A stretch of 64,000 bases of DNA from Acinetobacter larvae (GCF_001704115.1 NZ_CP016895.1:1736001-1800000), one strand, 5' to 3'. Positions 33,930 to 43,620 are shown, counted from the first letter of the stretch. The notes: generated by a model not told the origin, from the letters alone. Numbers and translations: made by a program.

Positions 33930-34589
33930 ATGATTAGAGTTTCATTAAAAACAAAACTGATCAGAGCAATTAAAAATGTAGCATTTGCATCAGTTGCATT
34001 TTTTGTAATTGGAGCGCTGTTAAAAAGCGATGGGCCAAAGCTGGATTTGTCTAAAATTTACGAGCTGGTCAAAGATACAGTTGCATTCTTTTCTGCTTTT
34101 TTGGGTCCTGTCTTTGCCTATGTTCTTTTTAATGACTGGCGTGGAGAGCATATTGAAAAAAAACTAGAAGCAGATAGTGAATCAATCTTTAAAGCGATAC
34201 AGGAAATTTACCTAAAACTATACGAAGTTAGAATGAGTATATGTACAAAAGCTACGCTAGAAGAGACTGAGGGATTGAGGGTTAATATGTCTATGGAATT
34301 GTTAACTGTAGATATGATGAGGGTAAGAAACTACATTAAACTCCTCAAGGAAGAAAATGATTGTGCTTTAAATTTTATTCAACAAGCAAATGATATCGTA
34401 GATTCATTAAACAAAGTAAATAATGAGTTTTATGACATTCAGGGTGCATTTACGATGAATCATAAATCTAAAAGAGAATACGAATTTCTCAGTCCAATAT
34501 TTGAAAATACAAAAGAGCTTACTAAAAACGCTAGCAAAATAGATCAGTTAAACGATGTTTGTAAAGAATTACAGGTAAAAAACGCATAA
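33930..34589 (+). CDS. Membrane-anchored coiled-coil protein, putative moron
   Basis: 219 residues from ATG 33930, with GGGGGAT before it. Two hydrophobic segments near residues 14-31 and 48-66 (FFSAFLGPVFAYVLF) are followed by about 150 cytoplasmic helical residues. Inserted between terminase-linked genes, AT-rich, no ACGGCG. Function unknown; membrane-located exclusion is possible. Confidence 0.6.
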   Translation: MIRVSLKTKLIRAIKNVAFASVAFFVIGALLKSDGPKLDLSKIYELVKDTVAFFSAFLGPVFAYVLFNDWRGEHIEKKLEADSESIFKAIQEIYLKLYEVRMSICTKATLEETEGLRVNMSMELLTVDMMRVRNYIKLLKEENDCALNFIQQANDIVDSLNKVNNEFYDIQGAFTMNHKSKREYEFLSPIFENTKELTKNASKIDQLNDVCKELQVKNA

Positions 34590-34802
34590 ACTCACAACAA
34601 TGGTTTTTTTATTTCCCAATATTGTCTGAATACGTGGGCGACACGGTGAGAGAGAAAGCAATGTCCTGAACCAGAATGGGGATGCGTAGCAAGGTTTTCG
34701 AATGTACCAGTAAACATCGGCTTATCTCAGCCATTCATGCAGGGTTCGCATCCTGCCAGATAATTTATATTTACATGCCACCTTCGGAGGGTTTTTTAAT
34801 GG
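34590..34802. other. Gap with tRNA-like T-arm
   Basis: Contains GCAGG-GTTCGCAT-CCTGC near 34740-34758, a well-paired T-arm-like hairpin, but I cannot fold a full tRNA around it. CCACCTTCGGAGGG plus T-run near 34780-34797 is terminator-like. The rest is unassigned. Confidence 0.4.
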
Positions 34803-35455
34803 GTGAGATTTATGGACCAGATCCGACCATTCCCCCCGACTGACTTCATTGATCAGGCGGAGGAAGAAGAAGCAATACGATTGGTACCCGCCGTGGATTT
34901 AAAACAGTGGGTAGTCGATAACTTTTTAACGCTTGGTGGCGCGCTACATAATCCAGACCATGACCACATTGCTGAGTTATTACATGATGATGAAACATTT
35001 TTAGCTTTTGCGTGGGCATCATCTGCCGCCGTGGCTAAAAAGCGTATGGTGTTAGGTCAATGTGAAAAGGTGATGTTTAATCAGGGCGGATGGAAGAAAG
35101 CACGACAGGAACAACAGATGCGCGACTGGTTCGGCGCCGTACCGGTCTATTTAATCACTGTAGACGCTTCATTCTGTGAACAAGCTTCTGACCGTGATTT
35201 TTGCGCCCTGATCGATCATGAGCTATATCACATCGGCGTAGAACGTGATGAAGACGGCGAAATCATTTACAGCGATCATACTGGGTTACCCAAACATTAC
35301 TTAGCAGGCCATGATGTCGAAGATTTATCGGTGTGGTCAAACGATGGGGAGCAAGCGAAAGCGTTAAACGATTAGTCGAGGTCGCACAGAATCCGCCGTT
35401 TGTACCAGATTTAGACATAGCAAAAATGCTGCGGAAACTGCGTAATCAATTGAGC
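34803..35455 (+). pseudogene. Putative phage metallopeptidase, frameshifted near the end
   Basis: The first 180 residues contain DHELYHIG near residue 140, an HExxH zinc site, as in the putative phage metallopeptidase family next to terminases. As given the frame ends at 35375. From about 35340 another frame reads WGASESVKRLVEVAQNPPF and continues to LRKLRNQ, which looks like the real C-terminus. One base is missing near 35335-35345. Confidence 0.65.
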
Positions 35456-35511
35456 CGAAAGGCTCTTTTTTTTGCCTATTTTGTTGGACGTAGCAGGACA
35501 AAGGTGAGTTT

Positions 35512-35968
35512 ATGGCGGCACTTAAAGAGCCTGTAAAAATCTTTATAGTTCAGTCTCTTGCTTGCTTTGAAACCCCTCAACAGGTAGCAGATGCTGTCAA
35601 ACAAGAATATGGCATAGAAATTGATCGCAGACAGTGTGAGGGCTATGACCCACTAAATACTCGGGTCGAAATCTTAGTAAGAAATTAAAGGACTTATTCG
35701 ACCGCACTCGCAAGGATTTCCGAGAAATATTGAAGACATTGCAATTGCGAACAAGGCTTTTCGTTTGCGTGAACTGCAAAAGATGTATGACGATTCAGGT
35801 AAAAATAAGCGAGCTAAGCAGAATTTACTAAAGCAAGCTTTTCAAGAGACCGATGGGCGAGTGACCAAGCATGACGTCACAACAAACGGCGAGTCTATCA
35901 ATAGCATCAAGCCTACTTTAATCGAACTGGTGGCACCCAATGTCAAAACAACAGAAGGTACAGATTGA
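35512..35968 (+). pseudogene. DUF2280 protein, probable terminase small subunit, frameshifted
   Basis: Starts MAALKEPVKIFIVQSLACF, the typical DUF2280 opening. The frame breaks near 35652 (GACCCACT, one C short) and near 35725 (GAAATATT, one A short). Repaired, it continues KYSGRNLSKKLKDLF and then IEDIAIANKAFRLREL to 35968. The gene overlaps the large subunit start by 29 bases. Confidence 0.7.
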
Positions 35969-37223
35969 GCTACCACCCAAAATTAATACCAATCTTCAGC
36001 ACGGCGAACGTCCGATATAGATCATCATGGGGCGGCCGTGGATCAGCTAAAACGAGAACGTTTGCACTCATGACGGCGATTAAGGGTTATATGTTTGCTG
36101 AGGCGGGGATAAGCGGTTTAATCCTTGGTGCACGTGAGTTTATGAATACGCTGTCTGAATCTTCTATGGAGGAGATTAAGCAAGCCATTCGCTCAGTCCC
36201 TTTTCTTAAAGCTTATTACGAGAATGGGCGAGAACTATATACGGACGAAGAATCGCCGTGTGAGTTATGGTTTTGCTGGTCTGCGGCATAACTTGGATAG
36301 TATCAAGTCCAAAAGCACGCATTTTACTATGTTGGGTCGATGAAGCTGAAACCGTCAGCGAAATTGCTTGGCGTAAGCTTTTGCCGACGGTACGTGAGGA
36401 TGGCTCAGAGGTCTGGGTGACATGGAACCCTGAACGCCGTGATAGTGCCACAAGCAAGCGATTTCGGCATGAGCAGATATTCGATGAGCTGACCGGTGAA
36501 CTAATCGGCGTCGGCTGTGAGATGAATTACAGCGATAACCCATGGTTCCCTGAAGTCTTAGAAATTGAACGGCGGCAAGATCAAGCCAACCAAGACGATG
36601 CAACCTATCGCTGGATCTGGGAAGGTGATTATCTTGAGTTATCGGAAGCGCAGATATTTAGGAATAAGTTCGAGATTAAGGATTTTGAACCTGACCCACA
36701 AACGTGGGATGGACCATATCAGGGCTTAGACTTCGGCTTTGCGAAAGATCCAACCGCGGCCACAAGATCATGGATACATGATGATTGCCTATGGATTGAG
36801 TATGAAGCAGGTGCGGTGGGATTGGAGCTTGATGATACCAAGCCTTTTATCTGTAATAAGATTCCTGACTTTGAGAAATACCCGACCTATGCTGATAACG
36901 CGAGGCCTGAATCTATTAGCCATTTACGTGGTAAAGGTTTAATACGCATGCGGGCTTGTGAAAAGGGTAAGGGCTCTGTTGAGGATGGTATCGAACACAT
37001 TAAGTCATTTAAATGTGTTTATATCCATTCGCGATGCAAAGAAACACTTAAAGAATTTCGCAATTACTCATATAAAAAAGATCGCCTCACAGATGAAGTG
37101 CTGCCGATTATTGTTGATGACTGGAACCACTATATTGATTCATTACGTTATGCACTTGAAAAAGTCATGAAGCGTAAGACTGGTTTAAAAATCAATCCAT
37201 CCATTTTGAACGGACTGCGTTAA
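35940..37223 (+). pseudogene. terL: Terminase large subunit, frameshifted as given
   Basis: The repaired frame starts MSKQQKVQIELPPK at 35940 and joins LIPIFSTANVRYRSSWGGRGSAKT, the Walker A region. Breaks lie near 35982 (AAAA, one too many), 36250 (GAAGAATCG) and 36312 (CCAAAAGC). Walker B is ILLCWVDEAETVS; the nuclease part includes GLDFGFAKDPTA. About 427 residues when repaired, PBSX-like. The motor packages phage DNA into the capsid. Confidence 0.85.
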
Positions 37224-37225
37224 AT

Positions 37226-38724
37226 ATGAAAAAACATAAAAATCTGCTCGAAAGAATGGGCTGAGTTTAAAAGCTAGAGAGGTTGCAGCACTCGAAAAGC
37301 AAAATAAGATTAATCAGCAAATGGTGAGTTTGATTAGTCAATTGAATAGTAATCAACCAACGTCAAATGCTGGTTATTCATTGCCTGAGATTCACCCCCC
37401 GTGGTACCTAAAGGTAAGACGGCGGCGATTGCGCAAGATAGTTGTGGTTTTGATGCTTATGCCAACAGGACCACAATTTTATAGCGGATTTTTAGGCTAT
37501 CAACGCCTTGCACTAATGTCACAGTCTAGTGACTATCGCGCCGTTCCTGAAACCACGGCGAACGAGATGACGCGTGCATGGGGCAAGGTTAAAATCAAAG
37601 GGGACGGCGATGATCAATTAGCTGATCGAATTGTATTGATTGAGAAAAGATTAAAGAAACTTAAAGTTCGTGAACTGATGCGAAAACATATCGAGTGTGA
37701 GATGACTTTTGGTCGCTCACAATTGGCGATCAGTATCAAAGGGCATGAAAATAAAGCCGATGTACCATTAGTAATTTCTCCATCAGGTGTACCGAAGGGA
37801 AGTCTACAAAGTTTTAGCCATATTGAACCAATTTGGTCAACACCGAGTGCTTACAATGCAAGTAACCTATAGCTGATGATTTCTTCAAGCCCAGTAAATG
37901 GTTTTGTACTTGGCAAGGAGATTCATGATGATCGGTTATTGACGTTGATTACTCGACCAGTGCCGGACATGCTGAAGCCTGCTTATAACTTTAGCGGCGT
38001 ATCAATGTTGCAGTTGATGCAGCCCTATGTTGAGCGCTGGCAGCGGACGGTCGATAGTGTGAGCGCTTTAATTAAGGCATTTTCAATCACTGGGTTAAAA
38101 ACCAGCATGGATAACGTTCTATCTGGTGGTGAGGGAAGCAGTGCGCAACTTGTCATGCGTGCACAACTATTCTCAATGCTGCGCGAAAACCTCAATACGA
38201 TGTTAATTGATAAAGAAAGTGAAGAACTTTTTCAGATTAATACGCCGTTGACGACGTTAGATTCACTTATTCAAAAGTCACAGGAACAAATGGCAGGACC
38301 ATCACATACGCCGCTGGTTAAATTACTAGGGATTACCCCTAGCGGTCTAAATGCGAATAGTGACGGCGAGATACGCGTCTATAACGATTATATTTCATCG
38401 TTACAAGAGTCGTTTATGCGACCGCAGCTTGAAGTGATCTTGAATCTTGTTCAGCTGGATTTATTTGGTGAAATTGATGAAAACATCTTCTTTGAGTTTG
38501 CATCACTACATCAACTGAATGATGAACAACAAGCAACAGTGAATAAAACCAAAGCTGAGGCAGCACAAATTCTTATCAGTTCGGGTGTGATTGGTCAGGA
38601 TGAGGTACGCGATACATTGTCGAAAGATGAATCGGGTGATTACAGCGGTATAGATAAAGATAAGTTGCCTGATCCTATGGATTTAGATTATGAAGGTAAT
38701 CAAGAAACCGTTAACGCTGCCTGA
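37226..38724 (+). pseudogene. Portal protein (DUF1073), frameshifted as given
   Basis: Starts MKKHKNLLERMG and breaks near 37260, 37403 (CCCCCC), 37470, 37866 (AACCTA) and 37908 (GGTTTTG); each repair is one base. Recognisable parts: VVPKGKTAAIAQDSCGFDAY, YQRLALMSQSSDYR, IADDFFKPSKW and FVLGKEIHDDRLL. DUF1073 proteins form the portal ring through which DNA passes. From 37910 to 38724 the frame is intact. Confidence 0.8.
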
Positions 38725-39484
38725 GATAATACCTAATGCTGGAGTTGAGCGAGCTTATCAACGGGCAATTTTCGCCGTAATACGCGATATGCAGGAAGAT
38801 GTAAGGATAACACTGCTTAAAGAGTTTAAGGATTCTGCACGGCGCGAGAAGATAGCCATGGATGGCATATCAGACTGGGCAGCTCATGTTATTGACTTGC
38901 TTGTTGACCGATGGACTAGAAAGCTCGATTTGCTTGGACCAAAGATAGCAGAGCTTTTCTTAAACAAAAGCTTAGTTAATTATGATGTCCAGTTTAAGCG
39001 GCATTTGCGCAGTGCTGGCTTTACGGTTCGTATACAGTTATCACTAATGCAAGAAGAAGCACTAAAGGCTGTGCTTGCAGAGAATATCGGACTGATTAAA
39101 TCGATTGGCACACAGTATTTAGCAAACGTGCAAACACATGTTTGGCAATGTGTAACCAGTGGCTATGATCTTGGTACTTTGTCTAAAAATCTGCAAAAAG
39201 ATTTTGGCGTGTCAGAGCGCCGTGCCGCATTTATTGCACGAGATCAAGGTGCTAAAGCCCATGCCGTTATTGAACAGGCACGGCGTAAAGAATTGGGCAT
39301 CACAGAAGCAATTTGGCTACATAGCCATGCAGGCAAGAAACCTAGACCATCACACTTGGCGGCGCATGGTAAAGCATTTGATATATCGAAAGGTATGTAT
39401 TTGGATGGTAAGTGGGTATTACCGGGACAAGAAATAAATTGTCGTTGTGGCAGTAAAGCAATTATTGAGGGGATTGTTGGATGA
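38690..39484 (+). CDS. Head morphogenesis protein (Mu gpF-like)
   Basis: 264 residues, overlapping the portal gene by 35 bases. The C-terminal part reads ERRAAFIARDQGAKAHAVIEQARRKELGI, then HLAAHGKAFDI and EINCRCGSKA, typical of SPP1 gp7/Mu gpF-like minor head proteins. It probably sits at the portal vertex. Confidence 0.82.
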   Translation: MKVIKKPLTLPEIIPNAGVERAYQRAIFAVIRDMQEDVRITLLKEFKDSARREKIAMDGISDWAAHVIDLLVDRWTRKLDLLGPKIAELFLNKSLVNYDVQFKRHLRSAGFTVRIQLSLMQEEALKAVLAENIGLIKSIGTQYLANVQTHVWQCVTSGYDLGTLSKNLQKDFGVSERRAAFIARDQGAKAHAVIEQARRKELGITEAIWLHSHAGKKPRPSHLAAHGKAFDISKGMYLDGKWVLPGQEINCRCGSKAIIEGIVG

Positions 39485-39663
39485 TGCTGGATCATAGTTT
39501 TACGGGGAAAGAAAATTTAGAAAAACAAGATATCAGGCTTCAGCTTGTTATTGAGTTTAAACACTTGCTTATAGATCAGTATGGTGGTGATGCTTTGGCA
39601 TATTTAGCTGACATTGATAAAATAACCAAGTATATTGCTGATGGTAAATTGCAAAAAACCTAA
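39481..39663 (+). CDS. Small hypothetical protein
   Basis: 60 residues, acidic, helical. Overlaps the head morphogenesis gene by 4 bases (ATGA). Not recognised. Its stop is 1 base from the convergent regulator gene. Confidence 0.5.
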   Translation: MMLDHSFTGKENLEKQDIRLQLVIEFKHLLIDQYGGDALAYLADIDKITKYIADGKLQKT

Positions 39664-39664
39664 A

Positions 39665-39853
39665 TTAATTAACCCTCTTATTCTCATCAAAAAATTGAAT
39701 TGCTTGGATAAGCAATTCATTGTGACTTAAGTTGTGACGTTTTGCCACATCTTCAATGTATGCGATATCATCGAGTTTAAGTTTGAAGCCTTTAACTTTG
39801 ACATTGCGTTTTAAGTCACTGGCGTGCTGAATTTCTGATCTTGATTTAGTCAT
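39665..39853 (-). CDS. Ribbon-helix-helix regulator (Arc-like)
   Basis: 62 residues; NVKVKGFKLKLDDIAYIEDVAKRHNLSHNELLIQAI fits strand-helix-helix. Encoded against the late genes. The upstream promoter at 40060-40088 has a perfect palindrome over its -10, a likely self-operator. A 21-residue membrane peptide lies between promoter and gene. Short proteins of this kind also serve as antitoxins. Confidence 0.65.
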   Translation of the reverse strand: MTKSRSEIQHASDLKRNVKVKGFKLKLDDIAYIEDVAKRHNLSHNELLIQAIQFFDENKRVN

Positions 39854-39891
39854 AGTTTTGTCCTATAGTTGATATTACTTGGAGGAGAGGC

Positions 39892-39911
39892 TAGATAGCT
39901 GGAACTATCTA
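39892..39911 (-). promoter_or_regulatory. Hairpin between small peptide and regulator genes
   Basis: TAGATAG-CTGGAA-CTATCTA, a perfect 7-bp stem. It lies between the two minus-strand genes and may stop or process their transcript. Confidence 0.45.
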
Positions 39912-39923
39912 ACCCTTGTTGTC

Positions 39924-39989
39924 TTAGTTAGCTGATCTTGAGATCAAAACTAAGAGAACAATAACGATGATCTTGATAAGGTGTTTCAT
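39924..39989 (-). CDS. 21-residue hydrophobic peptide
   Basis: ATG 39989 reads MKHLIKIIVIVLLVLISRSA and then N and stop. It has a strong GGAGAG 7 bases upstream. One membrane helix with basic flanks, like type I toxins or small regulatory membrane peptides. It follows a strong promoter and precedes the ribbon-helix-helix gene. Function inferred only by form. Confidence 0.5.
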   Translation of the reverse strand: MKHLIKIIVIVLLVLISRSAN

Positions 39990-40059
39990 CGTATCTCTCC
40001 AAGGCATTTGTAACATTAAGCTGTTACGGTCATCATTGCTTAATTGCGTTGATAGACTC

Positions 40060-40088
40060 ATTGTAGGTTAACCTACAATTTGAGTCAA
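40060..40088 (-). promoter_or_regulatory. Minus-strand promoter with palindromic operator
   Basis: On the minus strand: TTGACT, exactly 17 bases, TACAAT. The -10 is part of the perfect 20-bp palindrome ATTGTAGGTTAACCTACAAT (40060-40079), so a dimeric repressor there would block polymerase. Confidence 0.7.
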
Positions 40089-40103
40089 TAGAATTCTTTG
40101 AAA

Positions 40104-40130
40104 AAGCTCACTTTTGTGGGCTTTTTTATT
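40104..40130 (+). terminator. Terminator-like hairpin
   Basis: AAAGCTCAC-TTTT-GTGGGCTTTTTT. A second one, ACCACC-TTCG-GGTGGT with seven Ts, follows at 40147-40168 just before the scaffold gene. Confidence 0.7.
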
Positions 40131-40187
40131 ATCTAAATTTTACTTAACCACCTTCGGGTGGTTTTTTTATGCCTGAACGGTGAGTAA

Positions 40188-41303
40188 ATGAATATAAAAA
40201 TCGCCATGGATAAATCGATGCGCCGTTACGATGGCAACGGTCATTTGATTGTAGAAAAGACCATCATTTCAAAAGCTGCGATTAATCCATACAAAGGTAA
40301 AGAAATCCCCAACTTTGAGCAGCTAGGGCTTGACCCTAAAAAAACTTATATGCTGCTTCGAGATCCAGCGGAATTACAAAATGCTTTAGATACATTCAAG
40401 GGTATTCAATTGCTGATTAAGCACATCCCTGTTAATGCGGATGAGCCAAGTAAGACGCTAACAGTGGGTGCAATTGGCACCGATGTAGCCATGGAAGGTG
40501 ATGATGTCGTTGCATCAATGCGGATATGGGATCAAGAAGCAATAGACTTGATTGAATCTAAAAAATTGCAAGAGTTGTCAGCGGGTTACGCATATGCCGC
40601 TGACATGACTTCTGGTGATTACAACGGCGAACACTATGACGGTGTGATGCGAAGTATTCACGGAAATCACGTAGCGCTAGTCGAGTATGGTCGCATTGGT
40701 CGTGACGCGATTATTGCTGACCACTTACCACCTGAACTAAGGGAAAAAAACATGAAGTTAAAAAAAGGCTCAACGCCGAAAATTCTAGCTTTGCTACAGC
40801 GCATTGCTCAAGACTCGGACATTACCGAGGATACAGTCGAGGAAGTTGTGAAAACCGTCGGCGATAGCATCGAAGATGAACCGAAGGCTAAAGATAATGA
40901 TCCAGCCGACCCTGATGCGAATGATGAAGATAGCAAAAAAGCTCAAGACAAAGACGACGATAAAAAAGCGGCTAACTCTGATGAAAGTAAAAAGCCTGCG
41001 ATGGATTCTGTGCAAATCGCATTAGATGCTGAAAATCGCGCTGTAGCGCGTGTAACAGCATTATTCGAAGCGCGTAAACAAGTTGAACCATTAGTGGGTG
41101 TAGTGGCAATGGATAGTGCCGAAGCCGTGTATGAATTTGCATTAAAAAAACATGGCATTGATACGGCTGGTGTCCATCCAAGTGCGTACAAGTCTATGGC
41201 TGGTTTATTGTTAAAGCAAACAACATCACCAACAGTCGCATTAGATTCAGCATTCACTGAGCTTGATGAGCGTACAAACAAACTGGTAAGCCGTTTCGGC
41301 TAA
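40188..41303 (+). CDS. Head protease/scaffold, DUF2213
   Basis: 371 residues. Residues 1-185 form the DUF2213 domain (YMLLRDPAELQNA, SMRIWDQEAIDLI, LSAGYAYAADMT, GNHVALVEYGR), related to prohead proteases. Residues 215-280 are highly charged with D/K repeats, typical of scaffold. Directly before cement and capsid genes. Confidence 0.85.
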   Translation: MNIKIAMDKSMRRYDGNGHLIVEKTIISKAAINPYKGKEIPNFEQLGLDPKKTYMLLRDPAELQNALDTFKGIQLLIKHIPVNADEPSKTLTVGAIGTDVAMEGDDVVASMRIWDQEAIDLIESKKLQELSAGYAYAADMTSGDYNGEHYDGVMRSIHGNHVALVEYGRIGRDAIIADHLPPELREKNMKLKKGSTPKILALLQRIAQDSDITEDTVEEVVKTVGDSIEDEPKAKDNDPADPDANDEDSKKAQDKDDDKKAANSDESKKPAMDSVQIALDAENRAVARVTALFEARKQVEPLVGVVAMDSAEAVYEFALKKHGIDTAGVHPSAYKSMAGLLLKQTTSPTVALDSAFTELDERTNKLVSRFG

Positions 41304-41313
41304 AGGGGAATAT

Positions 41314-41787
41314 ATGTCATTTCAACAAACATTAAATCGCGATTTACCTCTCGGTGTTGAAGGCGATTTCGCATCAACCAATCCTTATCATTCTGTATTA
41401 GCTGGAGAGGGAGCCTTAACTGCAGGTGAGGCAAGTGTAACAGTAGGGCGTTTTGCTTGGGCAGATCCAGAAACAGGGATGGTGAGCAATAAAAAAATTG
41501 AAGGAGGCGTAATTGGTTTTGTACGCCGTGAGCAGACAGCAATCATTGTCGAATATCTTGCTGAATCATCACTAAAAGTGCCGAAAGGTTTTGGTGTAAC
41601 TTTGTACGACGGTGGTGATTTTTGGGCACGTTTTGAAGAAGGTGCAACCATTGGTCAAAGCGTATTTGCAAGCGATACAGATGGTACCGTGCAAGCTGCA
41701 GACTCTGCGCCTGCTGGGCACACAGATACGGGCTTTAAAGTAGCATCAAATGCTGCTGTGGGCAATCTGGCTAAAATCACAAAATAA
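41314..41787 (+). CDS. Structural cement protein, Gp24-like
   Basis: 157 residues, beta-rich and Gly-rich (TVGRFAWADPETGMV, GFVRREQTAI). Size and position between scaffold and capsid genes match capsid cement proteins that strengthen the head. Preceded by AGGGGAAT. Confidence 0.75.
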   Translation: MSFQQTLNRDLPLGVEGDFASTNPYHSVLAGEGALTAGEASVTVGRFAWADPETGMVSNKKIEGGVIGFVRREQTAIIVEYLAESSLKVPKGFGVTLYDGGDFWARFEEGATIGQSVFASDTDGTVQAADSAPAGHTDTGFKVASNAAVGNLAKITK

Positions 41788-41798
41788 GGGAAGTAAAA

Positions 41799-42800
41799 AT
41801 GCCACAACCTTTAAATATTCAAGCGTTACAGCGAAGCGCTGGTATCGTCTTTTCAACAGGACATCAAGTACAAGAGCTTGATGCTCGCGTACGCCATAGT
41901 ATGGCTATGGACAGCGGTTTAATTACAACACCGAATGCCGGTATTCCTGCATTATTTACGCAGTGGGTAGATCCGCATGTTATTGAAGTACTTGTTGAGC
42001 CAATGAAAATGGCTGAAGCATTTACGGAAGTAAAAAAAGGTGATTGGACTACAAGTTCGGCAATGTTCCCGATGGTTGAGTCAGTTGGTGAAACCTCAGG
42101 TTACGGCGATTTCAATGAAAACGGTATGAGTGATGCGAACACCTCGTTTCCATCTCGTCAGCCATACCACTACCAGACCATTATCCGCGTTGGTGAACGT
42201 GAAATGGAAATTATGGGTGCGGCTAAAATTGACTGGGCAAGTCGTAAACAGATTTCCGCCGTACTAACTTTGAATAAGTTTCAAAATAAATCGTATATCT
42301 ATGGCGTTAAAGGTCTAGAGAACTACGGCATGATCAATGATCCTAATTTATTGCCATCTATTACCGACACTGATTGGACTACCAAGGATGGTGGTGAAAT
42401 TTACGAATCAATTCAAAAACTGTTTAAGCAATTGGTTAAGCAAACTGGTGGTCTAATTGATCGTAGTGAAAAGATGACCTTAATTCTTTCACCTGATATG
42501 GATACTGAATTCACTAAAACCAATCAGTACAACGTGAACGTCACTGACCAGCTCAAAAAGAACTTTCCAAACCTTAGTATTGTCACCGTACCTGAATACT
42601 CAACAGGTGCAGGGGAGTTGCTACAACTGATCGTTGATGAATATCAAGGTCAAAAAACGGCGGAACTTGCATTTACTGAAAAAATGCGTGTGCATCCGCT
42701 TATTCAAGGCAAATCTGGTTGGGAGCAAAAACGTTCGCAAGGTACTTTTGGTGCAATTATTTACCGTCCATTGTTTATTGCATCTGCCTTAGTTGGTTAG
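41799..42800 (+). CDS. Major capsid protein, DUF2184
   Basis: 333 residues. Recognisable family parts: DSGLITTPNAGIPALFTQWVD, GETSGYGDFNENGMSD and MRVHPLIQGKSGWEQKRSQGT near the end. HK97-fold capsid subunit of a DUF1073/DUF2213/DUF2184 myophage head module. A hairpin GCCGCC-GTTAT-GGCGGC follows at 42821-42837. Confidence 0.9.
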   Translation: MPQPLNIQALQRSAGIVFSTGHQVQELDARVRHSMAMDSGLITTPNAGIPALFTQWVDPHVIEVLVEPMKMAEAFTEVKKGDWTTSSAMFPMVESVGETSGYGDFNENGMSDANTSFPSRQPYHYQTIIRVGEREMEIMGAAKIDWASRKQISAVLTLNKFQNKSYIYGVKGLENYGMINDPNLLPSITDTDWTTKDGGEIYESIQKLFKQLVKQTGGLIDRSEKMTLILSPDMDTEFTKTNQYNVNVTDQLKKNFPNLSIVTVPEYSTGAGELLQLIVDEYQGQKTAELAFTEKMRVHPLIQGKSGWEQKRSQGTFGAIIYRPLFIASALVG

Positions 42801-42820
42801 GTTGATCTATAAGTAAAATG

Positions 42821-42840
42821 CCGCCGTTATGGCGGCTTAA
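42821..42840 (+). terminator. Hairpin after the capsid gene
   Basis: GCCGCC/GGCGGC with loop GTTAT, followed by an AT-rich but not pure T stretch. May reduce transcription after the capsid gene. Confidence 0.5.
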
Positions 42841-42860
42841 TCATTTTTGGAGATTATAAA

Positions 42861-43211
42861 ATGGCGTCACAACCACGCACACGCACGAAAGCAGTAGAAA
42901 CAGTAACAGTGGGATGTAAATTAGCTAACGGTTTCATTATGCAGGTCGACAATACCACTCTAACCATTAACGGCTTTAATAAAAGCACGGTTATTGGTAG
43001 TCATGGCATTACAGAGAAAGTGCCAAAAGATTTTTGGGAAGCTTGGCTTGCTGAAAATAAAGATCGGAAACTTTGCACTGGTGGTTTTGTCTTTGCGCAT
43101 GAATCAGCGAAATCAACTGCAGCTGAAGCGAAAGAAAAGTCTGATAATAACTCAGGCACTGAACCTTTGGACCCCAAAGATAAATCTACAGGTGTGGAAG
43201 AGGTGGATTAG
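42861..43211 (+). CDS. Hypothetical head protein
   Basis: 116 residues. N-terminal 75 residues read as a small beta domain (KLANGFIMQVDNTTLTING, KVPKDFWEAWL). The C-terminal 40 are low complexity (S, E, K, D). Placed between capsid and the DUF4054 adaptor gene. Its N-terminal style is seen in many Acinetobacter and Burkholderia phage head modules; role unknown. Confidence 0.65.
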   Translation: MASQPRTRTKAVETVTVGCKLANGFIMQVDNTTLTINGFNKSTVIGSHGITEKVPKDFWEAWLAENKDRKLCTGGFVFAHESAKSTAAEAKEKSDNNSGTEPLDPKDKSTGVEEVD

Positions 43212-43212
43212 C

Positions 43213-43620
43213 ATGGACGGCGTAGTTGTTTTTGATAAAGACAAATTTAGGCAGCTTTATCCAAAATTGGATTTTAATGACGCGCAGCTCGATATGTTTT
43301 TCTTGGAAGCAACTATGCTTTTGAATAACACACCATGCAGTTGTGTCAAAAGCTTAGTCGAGCGTGAATTATTGCTTTTCTTACTGGTTGCACATCTCGC
43401 CACACTACAAGCCCGACTAGATTCTGGTAATGAGGCAGTTGGTCGTGTGGGGAGTGCGTCGGAAGGTAGTGTGTCGGTATCAATGGACTATGGTCAAACT
43501 ACGCCTGGTGAAAAATGGTATGTGCAAACGCCGTATGGTGCAAAGTACTGGCAGCTGACGGCACGCTATCGTTCTGCTTTGTATGTTGTGACAAATTATC
43601 CAATGCCAGTGAGGCGTTAA
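43213..43620 (+). CDS. Head-tail adaptor, DUF4054
   Basis: 135 residues from ATG 43213; the longer frame from 42994 is a shadow of the previous gene. FDKDKFRQLYPKLDF opening, helical middle (LLFLLVAHLATLQAR) and YGQTTPGEKWYVQTPYGAKYW fit the family. It likely joins portal and tail. Confidence 0.8.
   Translation: MDGVVVFDKDKFRQLYPKLDFNDAQLDMFFLEATMLLNNTPCSCVKSLVERELLLFLLVAHLATLQARLDSGNEAVGRVGSASEGSVSVSMDYGQTTPGEKWYVQTPYGAKYWQLTARYRSALYVVTNYPMPVRR

Noticed and set aside
34640..34760. Second phage tRNA
   Set aside because: A T-arm-like hairpin is present but no acceptor, D or anticodon arm could be fitted.
37876..38724. Portal split into two real genes by a TAG stop
   Set aside because: The conserved portal wording (IADDFFKPSKW then FVLGKEIH) crosses the stop in other frames, so two one-base shifts explain it better.
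42994..43212. Longer start for the DUF4054 gene
   Set aside because: The extra 73 residues are the shadow of the previous gene; ATG 43213 gives the usual family length.
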